Below, one piece after another: positions 12,601 through 24,846 of a stretch of 53,493 bases of DNA. The notes under the pieces were generated by a model. The model saw nothing but the letters and a program-made list of their open reading frames with translations. It did not search any database and was not told the origin of the DNA. The DNA lies in the NCBI GenBank assembly GCA_014621425.1, contig JAANBB010000284.1, forward strand, positions 1-53,493, written 5' to 3'. The stretch comes from Cylindrodendrum hubeiense (Eukaryota; Ascomycota; Sordariomycetes; Hypocreales; Nectriaceae). Position numbers and translations under genes: made by a program. How positions within the stretch are numbered: position 1 is the first letter of the stretch; each line of letters starts with the position of its first letter.

Positions 12601-15264
12601 GGGATCTTATTAGATACTTTTCTTTATATAGCCTGAAATATAGACCTTAATATCCTTTATTACTTATTATAATTATAGCTTAATCCCGAGATAAAGTAAA
12701 GAATAAGAGAAGGTTCTATCTTAATACTGGAGGGGTCCTTTAGGAATAATATATTATAAATAAAGGAGATTAATAGAGCTTTTTATATATAGAAGAGAGG
12801 CTATCTGCCCTACCTCTGTATTTGTGTCTTAATAAGTAACTAGCTCTTATTTAGCTAAGACTTAACTAATCCTATTAGGACCTAAAGACTGTGAAGAGAC
12901 TAGCCCTTAATAATAAGGATTCAGTTAAGAAATAAGCTATAACTATTATACTAAACCTGGACTTTAATAAGAAGTAATTTAGATCTTAGGAAAATCATTA
13001 TACTAATCTCTAGGACCTCCTATAAGATATTTATAAAGAAAATATATCTAGTAACTTTAGACTCTTAATCTTTATAAGAACCCTAATCTATAGTCTAAAG
13101 GATCTTATAGCTATTACTATTATAAGTATTAATCTAATATCTTTAACTATCAAGATTAATAAGTAAAAGTAGCTTGAATTTTCCTGTACTTAGCTAGTTA
13201 AAGAAGTGTATATTATAAAGAACTAACCAAGCCTAGGGCTCTAACCTCTATAAAAAACCTCTTTTAACCACTGATTTTTCATTAGGATTACCTATTTTAC
13301 TAGTATAATACACTAGATAACTTATATTTAAGACTAAAAGGACCACTATCTTTATATCTTTAATATTATAAGTAAGAGATAAGAAAAGAGATATAATACT
13401 CTAGCTACTATTTAGAGAGAGATCCTAACTAAGAACAAATACCCTTATAACTTTATTACCTATAATATACTAACTACTTCACAGAATAGATATTAGGAAT
13501 ACGGATTCTTAGGTATATTTTAGGTAATTATAGCTTTTCAAGACCTTATAGACTTATCACTTCTAATAATAATACTAAGGATTAACTATAAGATAATACC
13601 CGGATTCCCTAATAATATAAAGAATAAGACTAGATTTATCTTATAATTCTGGGATTAATAGATAGGAATCCTAACTAATAAAACATATAAATTAAAGGAT
13701 TCTATCTATCTTAATCATATTAAAAGCTACTTCTAGTATACTATTATAAATAAAATTAATATTCAGGATATAAAATACTATAAAGGGACCTATAACTTTA
13801 ATATATCTAAGCCTAGTAATACCTCTTATATCTCTTTTAATTCAGATAATAAAATTAAAATCTTAGATCTTTATACACTTATTAATAAGTATATTATAAT
13901 TTTCTAGAAAGGAATTATAAAGGGAAAATTAAGTGATATCTTTTACCTTATCCTCTATAATTTAACTCTATTTAAATAAGATTTCTATAAAAGTGAGATA
14001 TATTATTATAATATCTTTAATTTAAAGTTTAAACTACTAGTTAATCTAGTTATTAAATACAGGGAATATAATATAAGTATTTATAATAGTTTACTCTATT
14101 TAAAGAGCACTATAATTACTAGTATTATTTCCTTTAGCTCTATATAATTAGCTAGTAAGACTTCTAGTTATATTTTAATAGAATTAACTTTACTAATTAG
14201 ATTACTCCTAGTCTAATTAAGAGTCCTAACCCTAACTAATAAGACTACTATTAAGAAGCTAGAAGAGTTAGACTAAAAGATAAGTAAAGTTAACATAATT
14301 AGAAAGCTAATTTATAAAGTTTAAGATATTAAGATAGCCTAGATAAAACCTATTATACCTTTTATCCTATAAATAGATAATACTAATACTATAATATTAC
14401 TTTAAGGCTTTAATAGAGGGATTATAATTTCTAAAAGTTAGTAGCCTAAGCTAGCTAAGTCTAATATCTTAATAAAAAATATATCTATAAAAGAAACTTT
14501 AATAAAGGGAGAATTAATAAAGGAAGTGTTAATAAAGAAAGGATTAATAAAGGAAGAGTCTAAGAGCTTTATTTATAATAATCACTTAATAAAGGATATA
14601 CTATTAATAATAAGATCCTAGGAAGTTCCTTTATAATTTTTAGAGGGATTTCCTATAGCTATATGAATTTGAGGGTAAAAACTGACTATTATTATACCCT
14701 GTGTTATTAAGGGAGAAATTATAAGGACTATAACTAACCAGTCTATCCTTACTAACTATAATACCTATAAAGAGATCAAGATAGGTGTGGGAACTGAGAA
14801 AATAACTGTTAAAATAGACCTAATAGACCTTCCTAGAATTATTAACCAGGAAACTCAGTTCCTACCCAAGACAAAGACCTTTATAATGTTCATTCCAGAG
14901 AGATTAGTATCTATTACCTAATAGGATAATATTATTAATACCACCTATAGATATATTATATTACCTTTAATCGCGAGAATTAGTTAGGAGGAGTACTACT
15001 AACAGTGCGCTGAGAGATATTAGTAGGAGAGGTTAAACGGGGAGGCTGTTCACATACCTCTAACTAAGTGGTAAAAGTAAGGATAGGGATAGATTTAAGG
15101 GATCGGGATGTTAAATAGGGAGGAATTGGAGGGTGGAAAGTATTTAAGTAGATACTTCTTAATAGGAAGATAAGGTCAGATAGGAGGATTAAATTAAGGC
15201 TTGAAGGAATTAGGGTACACGATCTTAGCTTACTCGAGGACAACTATCAGATCGCGGGGGAGAT
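12600..15264 (+). mobile_element. degraded gag/protease side of the Ty3/Gypsy element (probable)
   Basis: No continuous frame survives. The position just upstream of the RT, and a less mutated patch at 14640-14930 with readable plus-strand frames ending near a PER.VSI phrase, fit the gag-protease part. Around 14470-14570 the phrase TTAATAAAGGAAG recurs several times as an imperfect short repeat. The stretch 14990-15264 is less AT-rich and may be another small insertion. Confidence 0.35.
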
Positions 15265-15790
15265 ATAAAGTGGCGGGGATTATCATATTAAACAGGAAGG
15301 GCCGAGAAATATGGGGCTGTTCGGGAGGGCAGATAAAAGGGAAGATCTCTGATCAGAGACCTTGAGCAGGATAAAGTATCAATATATAAGAGATACCTTT
15401 TAAAAAGATAGCTTAATAAAGGAATAAGACCTTCCCTAGCCCTCCTAGCAGAGTCTTCTTAATTTTCTATATTATTTATATTAATTTGTAATTTTCCCTT
15501 GATTTTCTTTGCTATTAGTCATGCCCGAGTCTTTAAGATTGGGATTTTTATTATATTAATTATGGTTTTCAATGCCTTGCTAACATAAAGATTATTATTT
15601 CTTTAGCTAAGTATTTAATTAGATGCTTTCCTTTCTTAAGAACCCAGAATTAAGAGATAGTAGCTAATAGCTCTAGCTGTGGCCTACACGTATATCTGAC
15701 CCAGGGAGACTTACTACTAACACTTGATTAAGGATTTCTATGGGAGGGTATTTACTTTAGTGTTAAGCTAAGATCCCTTTTCTTGCTATA
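15265..15790 (+). mobile_element. RIP-affected copy of the 534-base TIR element
   Basis: This segment aligns by eye with the reverse complement of 32961-33494 over its whole length. Matching phrases in order are TATGGGGCTG, GATAAAAGGGAAG, GCTATTAGTC.TGCCCGAGTCTT, TTTTCAA.GCCTTGC, AGCT.TAGCTGTGGCCT and CTGACCCAGGGAGACTT. Differences are mostly transitions toward A/T. It lies immediately before recognisable Ty3/Gypsy reverse transcriptase sequence, so it seems to have inserted into that gene. Confidence 0.7.
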
Positions 15791-15794
15791 TCAC

Positions 15795-18700
15795 TAGTAT
15801 TATTTATTAAGAAATCTAGAGGGGGTCTTTACTTTTACTATAACTATTATATACTTAATATAATTATATAGTAAGATTAATATCTCCTACCCCTAATAAT
15901 AAAGACCCTATAGAGCTTATTAGGAACTTACTAGTTTATTAAGCTAGATATAATAATTACTTTCTATAAGATTTAAATAGTAAAGGGATATAAAGCTAAG
16001 ATCACTTTCTATACTAGATTTAGCTCTTTTAAATAGCTAGTATATCTATTTAGACTTAGTAATAGCTCTATTATATTCTAGTAATATATTAATCAGATCT
16101 TATAATAGGATCTAGATAACTTTATTATAATATATCTTAATAATATATTAATCTATTTAAATAGTACCTGAAAAGACTATATAATAAAAGTATAATAAGT
16201 TCTTAATACCCTCTTAGAGATTAGACTTAATCTAGATCTGAAAAAGTGTGAATTTACAGTTAAGGAAGTTAAATATCTAGGCTTTATTATTAAGGTAAGA
16301 GAAGGGGTATTCTATAATCTTAATAAATAATAAGCTATTTATAATTAGAAAGTATTTATAATAATTAAGGGAATCTAAAACTTCCTAGGATTTACTAATT
16401 ATTATTAGGTCTTTATATCTGAATTCTTAGGTATTATTATATCCCTTATTAAGCTTATTAAAAAAGATATCCCTTTTATCTAGGGACTTAGTTAGGAAGT
16501 AGTATTCTAGGAGTTAAAATATCACTTCTATAAGGTTCCTATACTAGTAGAATAGGACTTAAATAAGAAGATTTTTATAGAGTTAGATAGCTTGGGTTAT
16601 ATATTAAGAGGAGCCCTTTTATAAGAGAATAATAAAGATTATTATTATCTAATTACTTTTCACTTATAATAACTTATTAAATATAAATATAACTATCTAA
16701 TCTATAATTAAGAGATATTAATAATTATAAGTTATTTAGATACCTAGAGGATAAAGTTAAGAAATTATAAGTCTTTTAAGATAATTACTAATTATAAGAA
16801 TCTTTTTTACTTTATAATAAAATAATACCTCTCTGCTTAATAAAACTATTAAGTTAATAACCTATAAGTATATAATTTTATATTATATTATTAACTAGAT
16901 AGTAAGAATATTATAATAGATATACTAAATTACTATAACTAGAATATCTCTTAGAATTTAATTAATAACTAGAAAAAAGAAAGATTCTAATAACTTATCC
17001 TAAATTTCATAATATTAAAAAAGATATATATTTAACTTATAATATACTTAATAATATTAAGGGTAATATTCCTATTATTCTTAGAATTATAATAATTATA
17101 AGAGATAACCTCCTAAAAAGACTTAATTTATTATAATATAATTATAACTATTAAATAAGAGGTCCGCAGATTCCCCCTAGAGTTAAAGTTTAAGATTAAT
17201 ATTATAAATTATCAAGTAATTCCCTAAGGGTAATTAACTTATAGGGATTAATTATAGGTATTAGGGGGTAATAGTTCTAAAAACTTCTAAGAAATTACTA
17301 AGAATATATTATAAACTTATATTATTTAATTAGAATATAATATAATTATCTCTAATTACTTAGAATAAGATAGTATTATAATAATTATAGGAAGATACTA
17401 ATTTTAGTTAGGTTACTTATAGCTTATTTATACCTTTACTATTAATTATAATTTCTATAGCTAGAATTATATCTAGAGAGAAGTTAAGAAAAGTCTATTA
17501 AAACCCCTCTTAATCTTATAATAATCTTAAAATAATATTATTATAGATTTTATTATAGACCTCCTAACTTTAAATATTAATAGCTTTTACTATCTCTAGA
17601 TAATTATTAACTATCTTATATAGACTATTATCCTTAAGGAGATAATTATTATAAATACTAAGATATATATATAGTAATTTATTAACTATTATTATTATTT
17701 CTATAGGATATCTTACTTTATTATTAATAATAGAGATATTAACTAGATAAGTGATTTTTAGTATATTTTCTATAAGCTTATAGAGATTAAGTAATACCTT
17801 AATACTATATATTACCCTTAAATAGATAGAATCTCTAAATATTATAATTAGAAGATCTAAACTTATTTATATACTTATATTATTTACTTATAGAAAGATT
17901 AAAATTATTATTTATCTATAATATAGCTTATACTTAATAATAAAGAATATATCTTAATTAAGCTTAGTCCTTTCTTTATTAAGTATAGTTATTATATTAA
18001 TATCTTTAAAATAGAAAAAATCAAAGAATATAATCTAAGAAATAATAATAAGATTACTATATTAGAATTAATATAGAAACTATATAATATTTATAAATTT
18101 ATCTAAGTTATATTAATTATTATCTAATAATATTATAAGAAAAAAGTAAATAAGAAATAATAACCTAATAAATAACTTAAAATTAAAGATCTTATCTAGC
18201 TTAATTTTAAGAACTTTAAAATACTAAGATCCTCGAGGAAATTAAACTAATTATATTATAAATATTAAATTATAAAAATTATTAGCTTATATATAATTAA
18301 GTTAAATATATCTAGAATAACTTACCTATAATTTTATATTAACCTCTTAAAGAAAATATAAAATAATCCCCTTCTAGACTAGAAGAATAATAATATTTAA
18401 TTATTATTAATATAAATAAAGGAAAATAATAAGTTTAAGATAAAAGAGATTTTCTATACTTATAATAAGAGATAAGATTATAATATTATATATAAGGTAT
18501 TATTATATTAGAAGGGATATAAATAACTTAACTAGAAGTTAGTAGATAATCTATAAGATCTTTAAGTATTTAACTATTATAAAGTAAAATATAGACTAAT
18601 TAGGATCTTAGATAATTTCTATAATAATTATAAAGTAAGAGGGAAGTATTATTATAAAATAAGTTAAGTTTATATTTATAAGAATAATTATTATAGGAAT
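15795..18700 (+). mobile_element. ruined Ty3/Gypsy pol (RT, RNase H, integrase, chromodomain)
   Basis: Despite dense stops, plus-strand frames show the Gypsy order. An RT start reads LVLFIKK at about 15793-15815. RYPLPLI follows at about 15880, then KLDIII.F (motif A region) near 15940, and an LDLKKCEF.VKEVKYLGF connection at about 16225-16280. NFLGFTNYY lies near 16380. An RNase H-like stretch runs at about 16560-16800, and integrase-like remains lie beyond about 17000. At 18485-18560 a chromodomain-like Y.VLLY.KGYK..N.K..DNL appears, with stops where Trp is expected (TGG to TAG). The terminal chromodomain indicates the chromodomain branch of Ty3/Gypsy. The element cannot be functional. Neither LTR was identified with confidence. 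Confidence 0.8.
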
Positions 18701-20570
18701 AATAAGATTATAATAATTTAATTAATTTCTCTCTATATAGAGATTATAAGTATATTAATTATATAGAATTAAGCCTAATAAATAAACCTAAAATAAAAAA
18801 ATAAAAAACAGATAATAATAATATACTAAGAGTATAAGAGAATTATAATAGAGATAGGAGAGGGAATAGTATTTATTTCTTATCCTCCTTATCCTTATTA
18901 TCCTTATCCTTATTAGTAATATTCTCAGGAAGAGAGATAGAGTTAATATAATTAGATAATAAGGTTATATTACTCTTAAAATTAATAAGAATATCCTAGA
19001 GGGTATTAATAATATTAATCTAAACTAAGAGACTTATAATAATAATATATTATAAGAGTGTAATAGCCTTATTAGAGGTATAGGCCTTATTAGTAATAAT
19101 AATAATAAGGGTAGAGTGAGTATATATTATCTTATCTCTGTGAGAGATATAATATAACACTTACTTTATAATCTTATAAGTAAAGATCTATAGGGGGTTA
19201 ATTAGATTATATAAATAAGTAAAGTATTTATAATAGCTATAATATACTTGTTAATAGGGAGCTCCTTAATATTATTAATAATAATAAAAAGACAGTTAAG
19301 GACTATATACTATTTCTTAGCTAGTTATATTATAATAAATTAATAGAGAATATATAAAGAGAAAGATATATTTATCTTAGAGTAGGGTTTATTATTCTTC
19401 TAATAATAAGTATACTTATTAATAGTAATTATTAAGTAGGTTAGCAATAAGTATATAATGAGATAATAAAGTAACTAATAGCTAGACTTTATCTTATAGG
19501 AGATAGGAGTAGGTAATGGGATCTCTATACTTTTATAATATATAATCTTACTAGACTATTAAGTAATTATATTAGCTAAATAATATTTATAACTAATAGG
19601 ACTATATAATAGATTAGTTATTTATTTATTATATAAAAGGAAAGAATTAAATACTTATATTATATTTGTGGAGGAGGTAGAGAGAGTTTAAATATTAATA
19701 TTTATTATTAAGTAATTAATAGCACACTTATAATAAGATAAGGGATTTAAGAAAAAAGGATAATATATAAAAAGTCAGTTAGTGTTATAGGCTGAGCTTG
19801 GATCACGGATCCAGACTGTGACCAGTCTAAGCTATAAGTATAGCTAGATAACTTAACCTCTAGTTAAGTTATTACTTTCCCTTTTACCTCATTAGGAAAC
19901 TGTAATAGAGCAGGAAGGTTATAATACTAGCTATCACTTTAATCCTTTTAAGACCAATCCCTTTCAGTTAGGTTAGAGAAGGAAAAAGACTATAATTTAT
20001 ATAAAGTATTAAGATATTTAAATAGTTATAAAGTTAATAATTTAAAATACTCTAGAGGAATAATAAGATTATAATATCCTATTATTTCCTATTATCTTTA
20101 TAATTATTTATTCTTTTAATAAATATTAATATATAATAATACTTACCTTAAGTTATATATAACCTAATAGCTATCTATCTGATAATTATAATAATTTAGT
20201 TCTAATTAAGTACTATATATAGTGATAGTTATAAAGACTGATATAACTATTATTATTAGTATATATAATATATAACCTGATTAGGATTAATATATAGAGA
20301 ATAATAATAATTTATAGTATAATAGTTACTATTAAGGGAGAGATTATTAATAGAGACTTATCTAATTAGAAATATAATTAATAAAGGGTAATTCCTATAG
20401 CTATATAATAGTTAAGGAATGGCTATACCTAATATTAGGTATAATTAAGGATAACTAAGTTAGAGAGAGATTATAAGACCATACCTAGTATAATAAGAGA
20501 TAGGATAGGTTAGGTCAGAACTAAAGATTAGCTAAGATATTAATAAGGATTAGCTATAACCTTATAGCGG
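18700..20570 (-). mobile_element. AT-rich degraded sequence, probably retroelement interior
   Basis: Stop-filled on both strands. Its place just below an LTR-like segment in minus orientation (20570-21048) suggests the gag side of a minus-strand LTR element, but no motif confirms this. It contains the solo LTR at 19783-19966. Confidence 0.25.
19783..19966. mobile_element. solo LTR of the TRIM family, with target duplication
   Basis: This 184-base unit is the reverse complement of the repeats at 2386 and 2710, with about a dozen transitions. It starts TGTTATAGG, ends CCCTTTCA and is flanked by GTTAG at 19778-19782 and 19967-19971. Its size, TG...CA ends and 5-base target duplication identify it as a solo LTR left by recombination. 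It carries more C-to-T changes than the 2386 copy, so it is older. Confidence 0.8.
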
Positions 20571-21048
20571 GATCCAAAAAAGGTGAGGAGGGAGGACCTA
20601 TTAGAGACTGAGCCTAGATTATATGGACCTGGATAATTCCAGGTTTGAGGAGCTCCGGGACCGGCGAGTAGCCCTATATTGTTATCGGGAAGAAGTCTCT
20701 GCTAGGGTGTAGCTAGAGGAGACTTCCTATCCCTCCCTTGGGATTGGCTTCCGGGACTAATTAATATCCACTCTTATTCTCTATAGAAGTCACTACGGAT
20801 ACATAGCGAGCTCGCTCCTATAACTTAGATATACAATTCAGGATTCCCTCTTGATAGACAAACTCAGGGCTCGCCCCTTATAATATAACAGGGCAAGGCC
20901 CAGGCTCATAACTAGTGAAATAAATAGCCTAAAAGGGCTAGGAAATGAGGGTCAAAGAACTATTACTATAAAGCTTGAATTGATATATTAAATTAACTTG
21001 CCTTATAAAGAAGCCGGGCTTCCTTGGTGGCCTAATCTACAGTATTTA
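20570..21048 (-). mobile_element. LTR-like segment of a minus-strand retrotransposon
   Basis: Composition returns to near normal here. Read on the minus strand it starts TGTAGATTAGGCCACC (21048) and passes a palindromic GAGCGAGCTCGCT block. It then runs into a GC-rich stretch with GTCCCGGAAGCC and CCGGTCCCGGAGCTCC phrases that could be leader sequence. I could not find a second copy or a target duplication, so the LTR call is tentative. Confidence 0.3.
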
Positions 21049-21125
21049 ATATACAATGTGTGGGCGGCGGCACTGTGCCACTGACCACGTGACCCAAAAT
21101 GGCCATCGTCCTCCACATAGATTCC

Positions 21126-21233
21126 TTTTCAGTTGTAGACACCAGCTTAGCACGTTTTCTTACCTCATAGGGGATTCTATGGGCATCTAGATACTCTCAC
21201 AGCGGCAATACAACAACAACAACAACAACAATT
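21126..21233 (+). mobile_element. 3' tail of a Tad-type LINE with (CAA)n end
   Basis: About 100 bases match the 3' untranslated ends of the LINEs at 28680 and 40330. Shared phrases are GTAGACACC, TAGCACG.., GGGATTCT.T and CATCTAGAT.C. It ends in (CAA)n at 21210-21231. This is the extreme 5' truncation typical of target-primed insertion. Nothing upstream of the 3' UTR remains. Confidence 0.75.
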
Positions 21234-21261
21234 CAAACACTCAATATGACTATCAGCTATC

Positions 21262-21325
21262 AGCGAGTTCAAGGTCAATATCTTTGACTTCATCATCGTT
21301 GTTGGAGGTGCTGCGGGCTGCATTG
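21262..21325 (+). pseudogene. scrap of a GMC oxidoreductase N-terminus
   Basis: One frame reads FDFIIVVGGAAGCIG, which matches the FAD-binding start of GMC enzymes (DxIIVGGGxAGC), with one extra Val in the glycine loop. No downstream GMC sequence follows, so only the first-exon region survives. An intact GMC gene lies at 50294-52282, but this scrap is not an obvious copy of it. Confidence 0.45.
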
Positions 21326-22850
21326 GAGACCAGGCTAACTTAAAATAGTTTACAGACCCAGAAACCTCGGCCCCACAAACGGACGACAAAGAGTAGTCTC
21401 AGTGACACATCAGTTGCAGTCACTAGGGGAAAAAAAGCTGCACGAGAGTAGTGATTGCTTACACCTTGGGCTTCAGTCCAGATTGACAAGAAGTTTTTCG
21501 AGCATGGTCATCGCGTGACTAGGCTCCGCATCACATGCAGTACGCTCCGCAGCTAATACTGAAAGAAATGAGCCAGCGGTGGTTGGGTCTGACTCGAGAT
21601 CGAAGCGTGCCGGATGCACACAGATTGCCGAATGCAAGTCATCCGGACTGCCGAATGCAAGCCATCCGAGAGATTTCCGACCGTTAGCCTAACATAGGGG
21701 TGGGGTCGCTAGCAGGGCTTAAACTGGGTCAGAAAGAAGCTTAATAACTTAGCCCCAGGGATGCTCTAATAAGCACTATTGTTGGTTGGTTTAGCAAGAA
21801 GGTGGAGAGCTTCATAGGTGAGGATTGGTACAAAGTTATTGCTAAGCCAAGGGACGGGCACACCTAGTCAATTTCCCAGGCCAATCGGCGTGAATTTATG
21901 TGGCCGGCGACCAAGTCATGTCGCTCCGTTTCAATTTAACCCTGCCAGCGCCAGCACCCCTCCGTAAGGCCAACGGACTAACCTCGTTTTGTGTGCGGCG
22001 GTGCGCATCCACCGTTAAGCCTGACAAAAGGCCAGATTAGACGTACAAGCTAGACTAGATAATTCTCCGTGGTGTGTCCCTAATTGGCTGGTCCAATATG
22101 CCAAGAATAACGGGCCGTCTCCCAATTTTCTTAGAGCCTGGGTTTCCCTGAGATCACCGAGTTTGCCACCGTCAACCCCATGGTCACATTTCTCGGTTCT
22201 CGGTCACAGAGCCGGGCGCGTAATTTTGTGGGCCAGAAGGCTGTAGACAGCGGAATCACACTTGCCGTCACCATCAGGGTCGTATTGGTGCGCATGTTGA
22301 AGGGTTGGGCCAAATGCGTTAATTTTAAGCTTATATCGGTGGGGCGATCCAGTCTTGGCTGCTGAAGGATAGATCTTGTCGTAACGGTTTAATCTAGGGT
22401 ACCTCCGAGCCCCCTTTCCTCGAGTGGTATTTCACCCTCAATCTGATGTTGGCACATCGGAAGACTGTGATAATCCCGTCACAATCTAACAATCGGTATA
22501 ATCGAACTGAAAGGTGATAATGAATCACATTCAGGAGGATCCGCCGGTCTAAGCCCCCCTGCGCAAGGGATGATCTTAGCAGTTGATAACTAGAACCCGT
22601 ATTGTGAGTGAAACACTTCGGCTCAAGAAAACGCATCGCCTAAAATAGCGCGGTATCTTGCCTGAAATGCCTCAGAGATCACCGTAGGATTCGACACCGG
22701 TCACAGGACCCACACCGCGGATCCTCTTGTCTTCAGACGAGTCGACAACGGCAATGCCGAGAAGGAGAATATCTTAGGCTAGTTAGCCAGGGTTAGCAGA
22801 CCCAGTCGTAGGTCATCTCTGGTTGGTTCGTTGACACGACTCGCTAGGAT
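21326..22850. other. gene-poor stretch with small repeats
   Basis: Balanced base composition. The reading frames of 60-80 codons at 22131-22636 overlap on both strands and show no family motif. A 22-base unit (TTGCCGAATGCAAGTCATCC and a variant) occurs twice in tandem at about 21625-21668. I see no gene. Confidence 0.4.
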
Positions 22851-22861
22851 ACGACGGACAG

Positions 22862-22962
22862 AACCAACACCACGACTAACATCACGACTAACATCACAAC
22901 CAACACCACGATCAGCATCACGACCAACATCACGACTAATATCACTACCAAGATTCAATCTA
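22862..22962 (+). repeat. 12-base minisatellite (AACATCACGACT)n
   Basis: About eight imperfect tandem copies of AAC(A/C)(T/C)CACGACT. Translated it gives a Thr/Asn/Ile repeat. No gene around it can be defined, so its origin in a coding Thr-rich repeat is only a possibility. Confidence 0.7.
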
Positions 22963-23088
22963 AGAGGCCGAGGACCAACATGGCCTTTCTAGTCTCCAAT
23001 CTCATGCAAGGCAGCCCGTACTGTCACTCCCGCTATGCCTTCAAGCATCTGCACTAACAGCTTCTACTGTAGCGGTGCAGACAGAATA

Positions 23089-24292
23089 GTTTGTTGGTGG
23101 AGGCGTCCCCTTAATGCAGACCACACCCATCCTCTAGGATAGCAAGTGGGAGGGAAGAAGGAGAAAGAGATAGGAGACTCTGTGTAGAGCCTGGGGTAAT
23201 TTATATTGAGACCATTTGATCAAATGGTTCTCAAGGTAATTAAAGAGAAAGAAAGGGAAAATAGCGATAAGAGCTGCTGCGACAGCTTGGTCAAGGGCAA
23301 AGTAATAGGATAGAAGGTGTCAAAGTCAATGGAAGAAGGAAAAAGCATGTCGTTTCATTTGATCGGCAGCTTCTATAGCTTTAAGTAGAGGAAGCTAAGC
23401 TACTAGCGAACCTTGCCGTCATTAAACCCCGGCTTGCTGTTGGTCCCTGACACACTATGCAGGCGGCGCTGTCAAAGCGCTCCGCAACACGTTAGGTGAT
23501 GGCGAGCGCAACTGGGAAGACCTGGGTACCATCGCTCCCGGCATCGAGGGTGTCAGTGGCGATATGATCCGGTTCGCTGATATGGATGGCGATGGTCTGG
23601 CTGACTTCCTTGCTATTTCCAATGATGGCAGCATTCGTATGTGGAAGAATCTGGGTATTATTGGGGCTAAGGGTCAGAGTATGCATTTCGCCGACCTGAC
23701 TGGTGATGGCAAGGACGATATTATTTCGGTCGATGCTAAGGGCCGAGCTCGTGCATGGATCAACAAGGGTGTCGACCAGTGGGAGTCGATCGGTGAGATC
23801 GCGCCGGGCTTCGATAAGGACCTCTCGTCGGCACGCATCGAGTTTGCCGACGTCAACGGCGACAAGAAAGCTAACTACCTGATCATCTACGGCGGCGGCT
23901 CTGTCGACCAGACTAACAACCGCCGCTGTGTCAGGGCCAACAGACAAGCCGGGGTTTAATGACAGCAAGGTTTGCTGGTAGCTTAGCTTCCCCTACTTAA
24001 AGCTATGGAAGCTGCCGATAAAATAAATAGACATGCTTTTTCCTTCTTCAAATTACTTTAACACCTTCTGTCCTAATGCTTTATCACTAACCAAGCTATC
24101 ACAGTAGCTCTTATCGCTATTTTCCCTTTCTTTCTCTTCAATTACCTTGAGAACCATTTGATCAAATGGACTCCAGGTAATTTACCCCAGGCTCTACTCA
24201 GAATCTCCTATCTCTTCCTTCTTCTTCCCTCCCACTTGCTATCCTAGAGGATGGGTGTGGTCTGCACTAAGGGGATGCCTCCACTAACAAAC
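23089..24292. mobile_element. 1.2-kb element with 366-base inverted arms and a captured gene fragment
   Basis: The left arm (23089-23454) and right arm (23927-24292) are inverted copies, roughly 85-90 percent alike by eye and equal in length. The outer ends read GTTTGTTGGTGGAGGC and GTTTGTTAGTGGAGGC (inverted). Each arm contains an 18-base palindrome, ACCATTTGATCAAATGGT or a near copy. Between the arms lie 472 bases of GC-rich FG-GAP coding sequence. No transposase is present and I found no clear target duplication. The layout resembles long-TIR elements that carry host gene pieces, such as Pack-MULEs or foldback elements. Confidence 0.65.
23459..23959 (+). pseudogene. FG-GAP/VCBS repeat domain fragment inside inverted arms
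   Basis: The frame is open from about 23426 to a TAA at 23957-23959, with the first ATG at 23564. It encodes beta-propeller-type FG-GAP repeats with calcium-loop-like motifs DMDGDGLAD, DLTGDGKDD and DVNGDKKAN, spaced about 50 residues apart. Such repeats are usual in secreted fungal proteins. Both ends of the frame run straight into the inverted arms. There is no signal peptide, catalytic domain or natural start, so this is an internal slice of a larger gene. Codon use looks healthy, with no stops or RIP damage. Transcription would give a truncated product at best. Confidence 0.7.
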
Positions 24293-24339
24293 CACTTCTA
24301 AGTTCAATTTTGCCAGGGTCCATGCTGCTCTCGGTGCTA

Positions 24340-24846
24340 CAGTCAGTGGCTATAAGTCTGAGTCCACTTCATAGTGGGCTTATACGATTACACCTAAAAT
24401 TCGGGATCATAATAAATACTATAGAAACTCTAGTCTTTCTTATTTAAAATCCATTTGAATTTATAAAATAGCTTAGGAATATTTCTACATTACACTTTTC
24501 GGATTTTATTTTACTCAATTAATTGAAAGCTATAGAGGGATATGAATACATAGTATTTATCAAATTTGAGTCTATAGTGGGCTACAGCGGGAAATACAGT
24601 ACTATTAGTACTGTTTTTCTTAGCAATCTCCTCGCAAAAAATCTATGTGTGTTACAAAACCTTCAGTAAATCCCCAGACTATAGTAGAAAAATTTAAGAT
24701 CAATATATAATGAATCCTGATATATTATATACATGATGTTAAAATTTCTGCGTGTCTTTGTATCTAGTTATTGAGATATTGGGGAGTGGTTACAGTGCGA
24801 AATTGCTGTTTAGGCTAGGTGGACTCAGACTTATGGCCGCTAACTG
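24340..24846. mobile_element. TA-flanked MITE of about 507 bases
   Basis: The left end CAGTCAGTGGCTATAAGTCT and the right end, inverted (CAGTTAGCGGCCATAAGTCT), match for about 28 bases through GAGTCCAC. TA lies directly outside both ends. The interior is AT-rich and non-coding, with a subterminal TATAGTGGGCTACAGCGGG motif. The structure fits a non-autonomous Tc1/mariner-like element. An hAT-like 8-base target was considered but matches poorly. Confidence 0.6.

Larger units (their letters stand above)
1300..21100. mobile_element. AT-rich, RIP-like transposon graveyard
   Basis: About 20 kb consists largely of A and T with TpA-rich, stop-filled frames, and it carries nested transposon ends and coding relics. 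Where less mutated relatives exist in the window, the differences are mostly C-to-T or G-to-A. This is the pattern left by repeat-induced point mutation in ascomycetes. Islands of normal composition inside it (2386-2892, 4125-4257, parts of 11000-12400 and 14990-15500, and 20570-21100) are later insertions or sequences less touched by mutation. No intact gene is present. Confidence 0.85.

Noticed and set aside
15265..15790. First read as the LTR of the Ty3/Gypsy element
   Set aside because: The undamaged copy at 32961-33494 has inverted, not TG...CA, ends and lies alone in a carrier gene, so it is an independent TIR element.
22131..22636. Overlapping reading frames of 60-80 codons on both strands
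   Set aside because: No family motif, start context or splice pattern; typical of chance frames in GC-balanced DNA.
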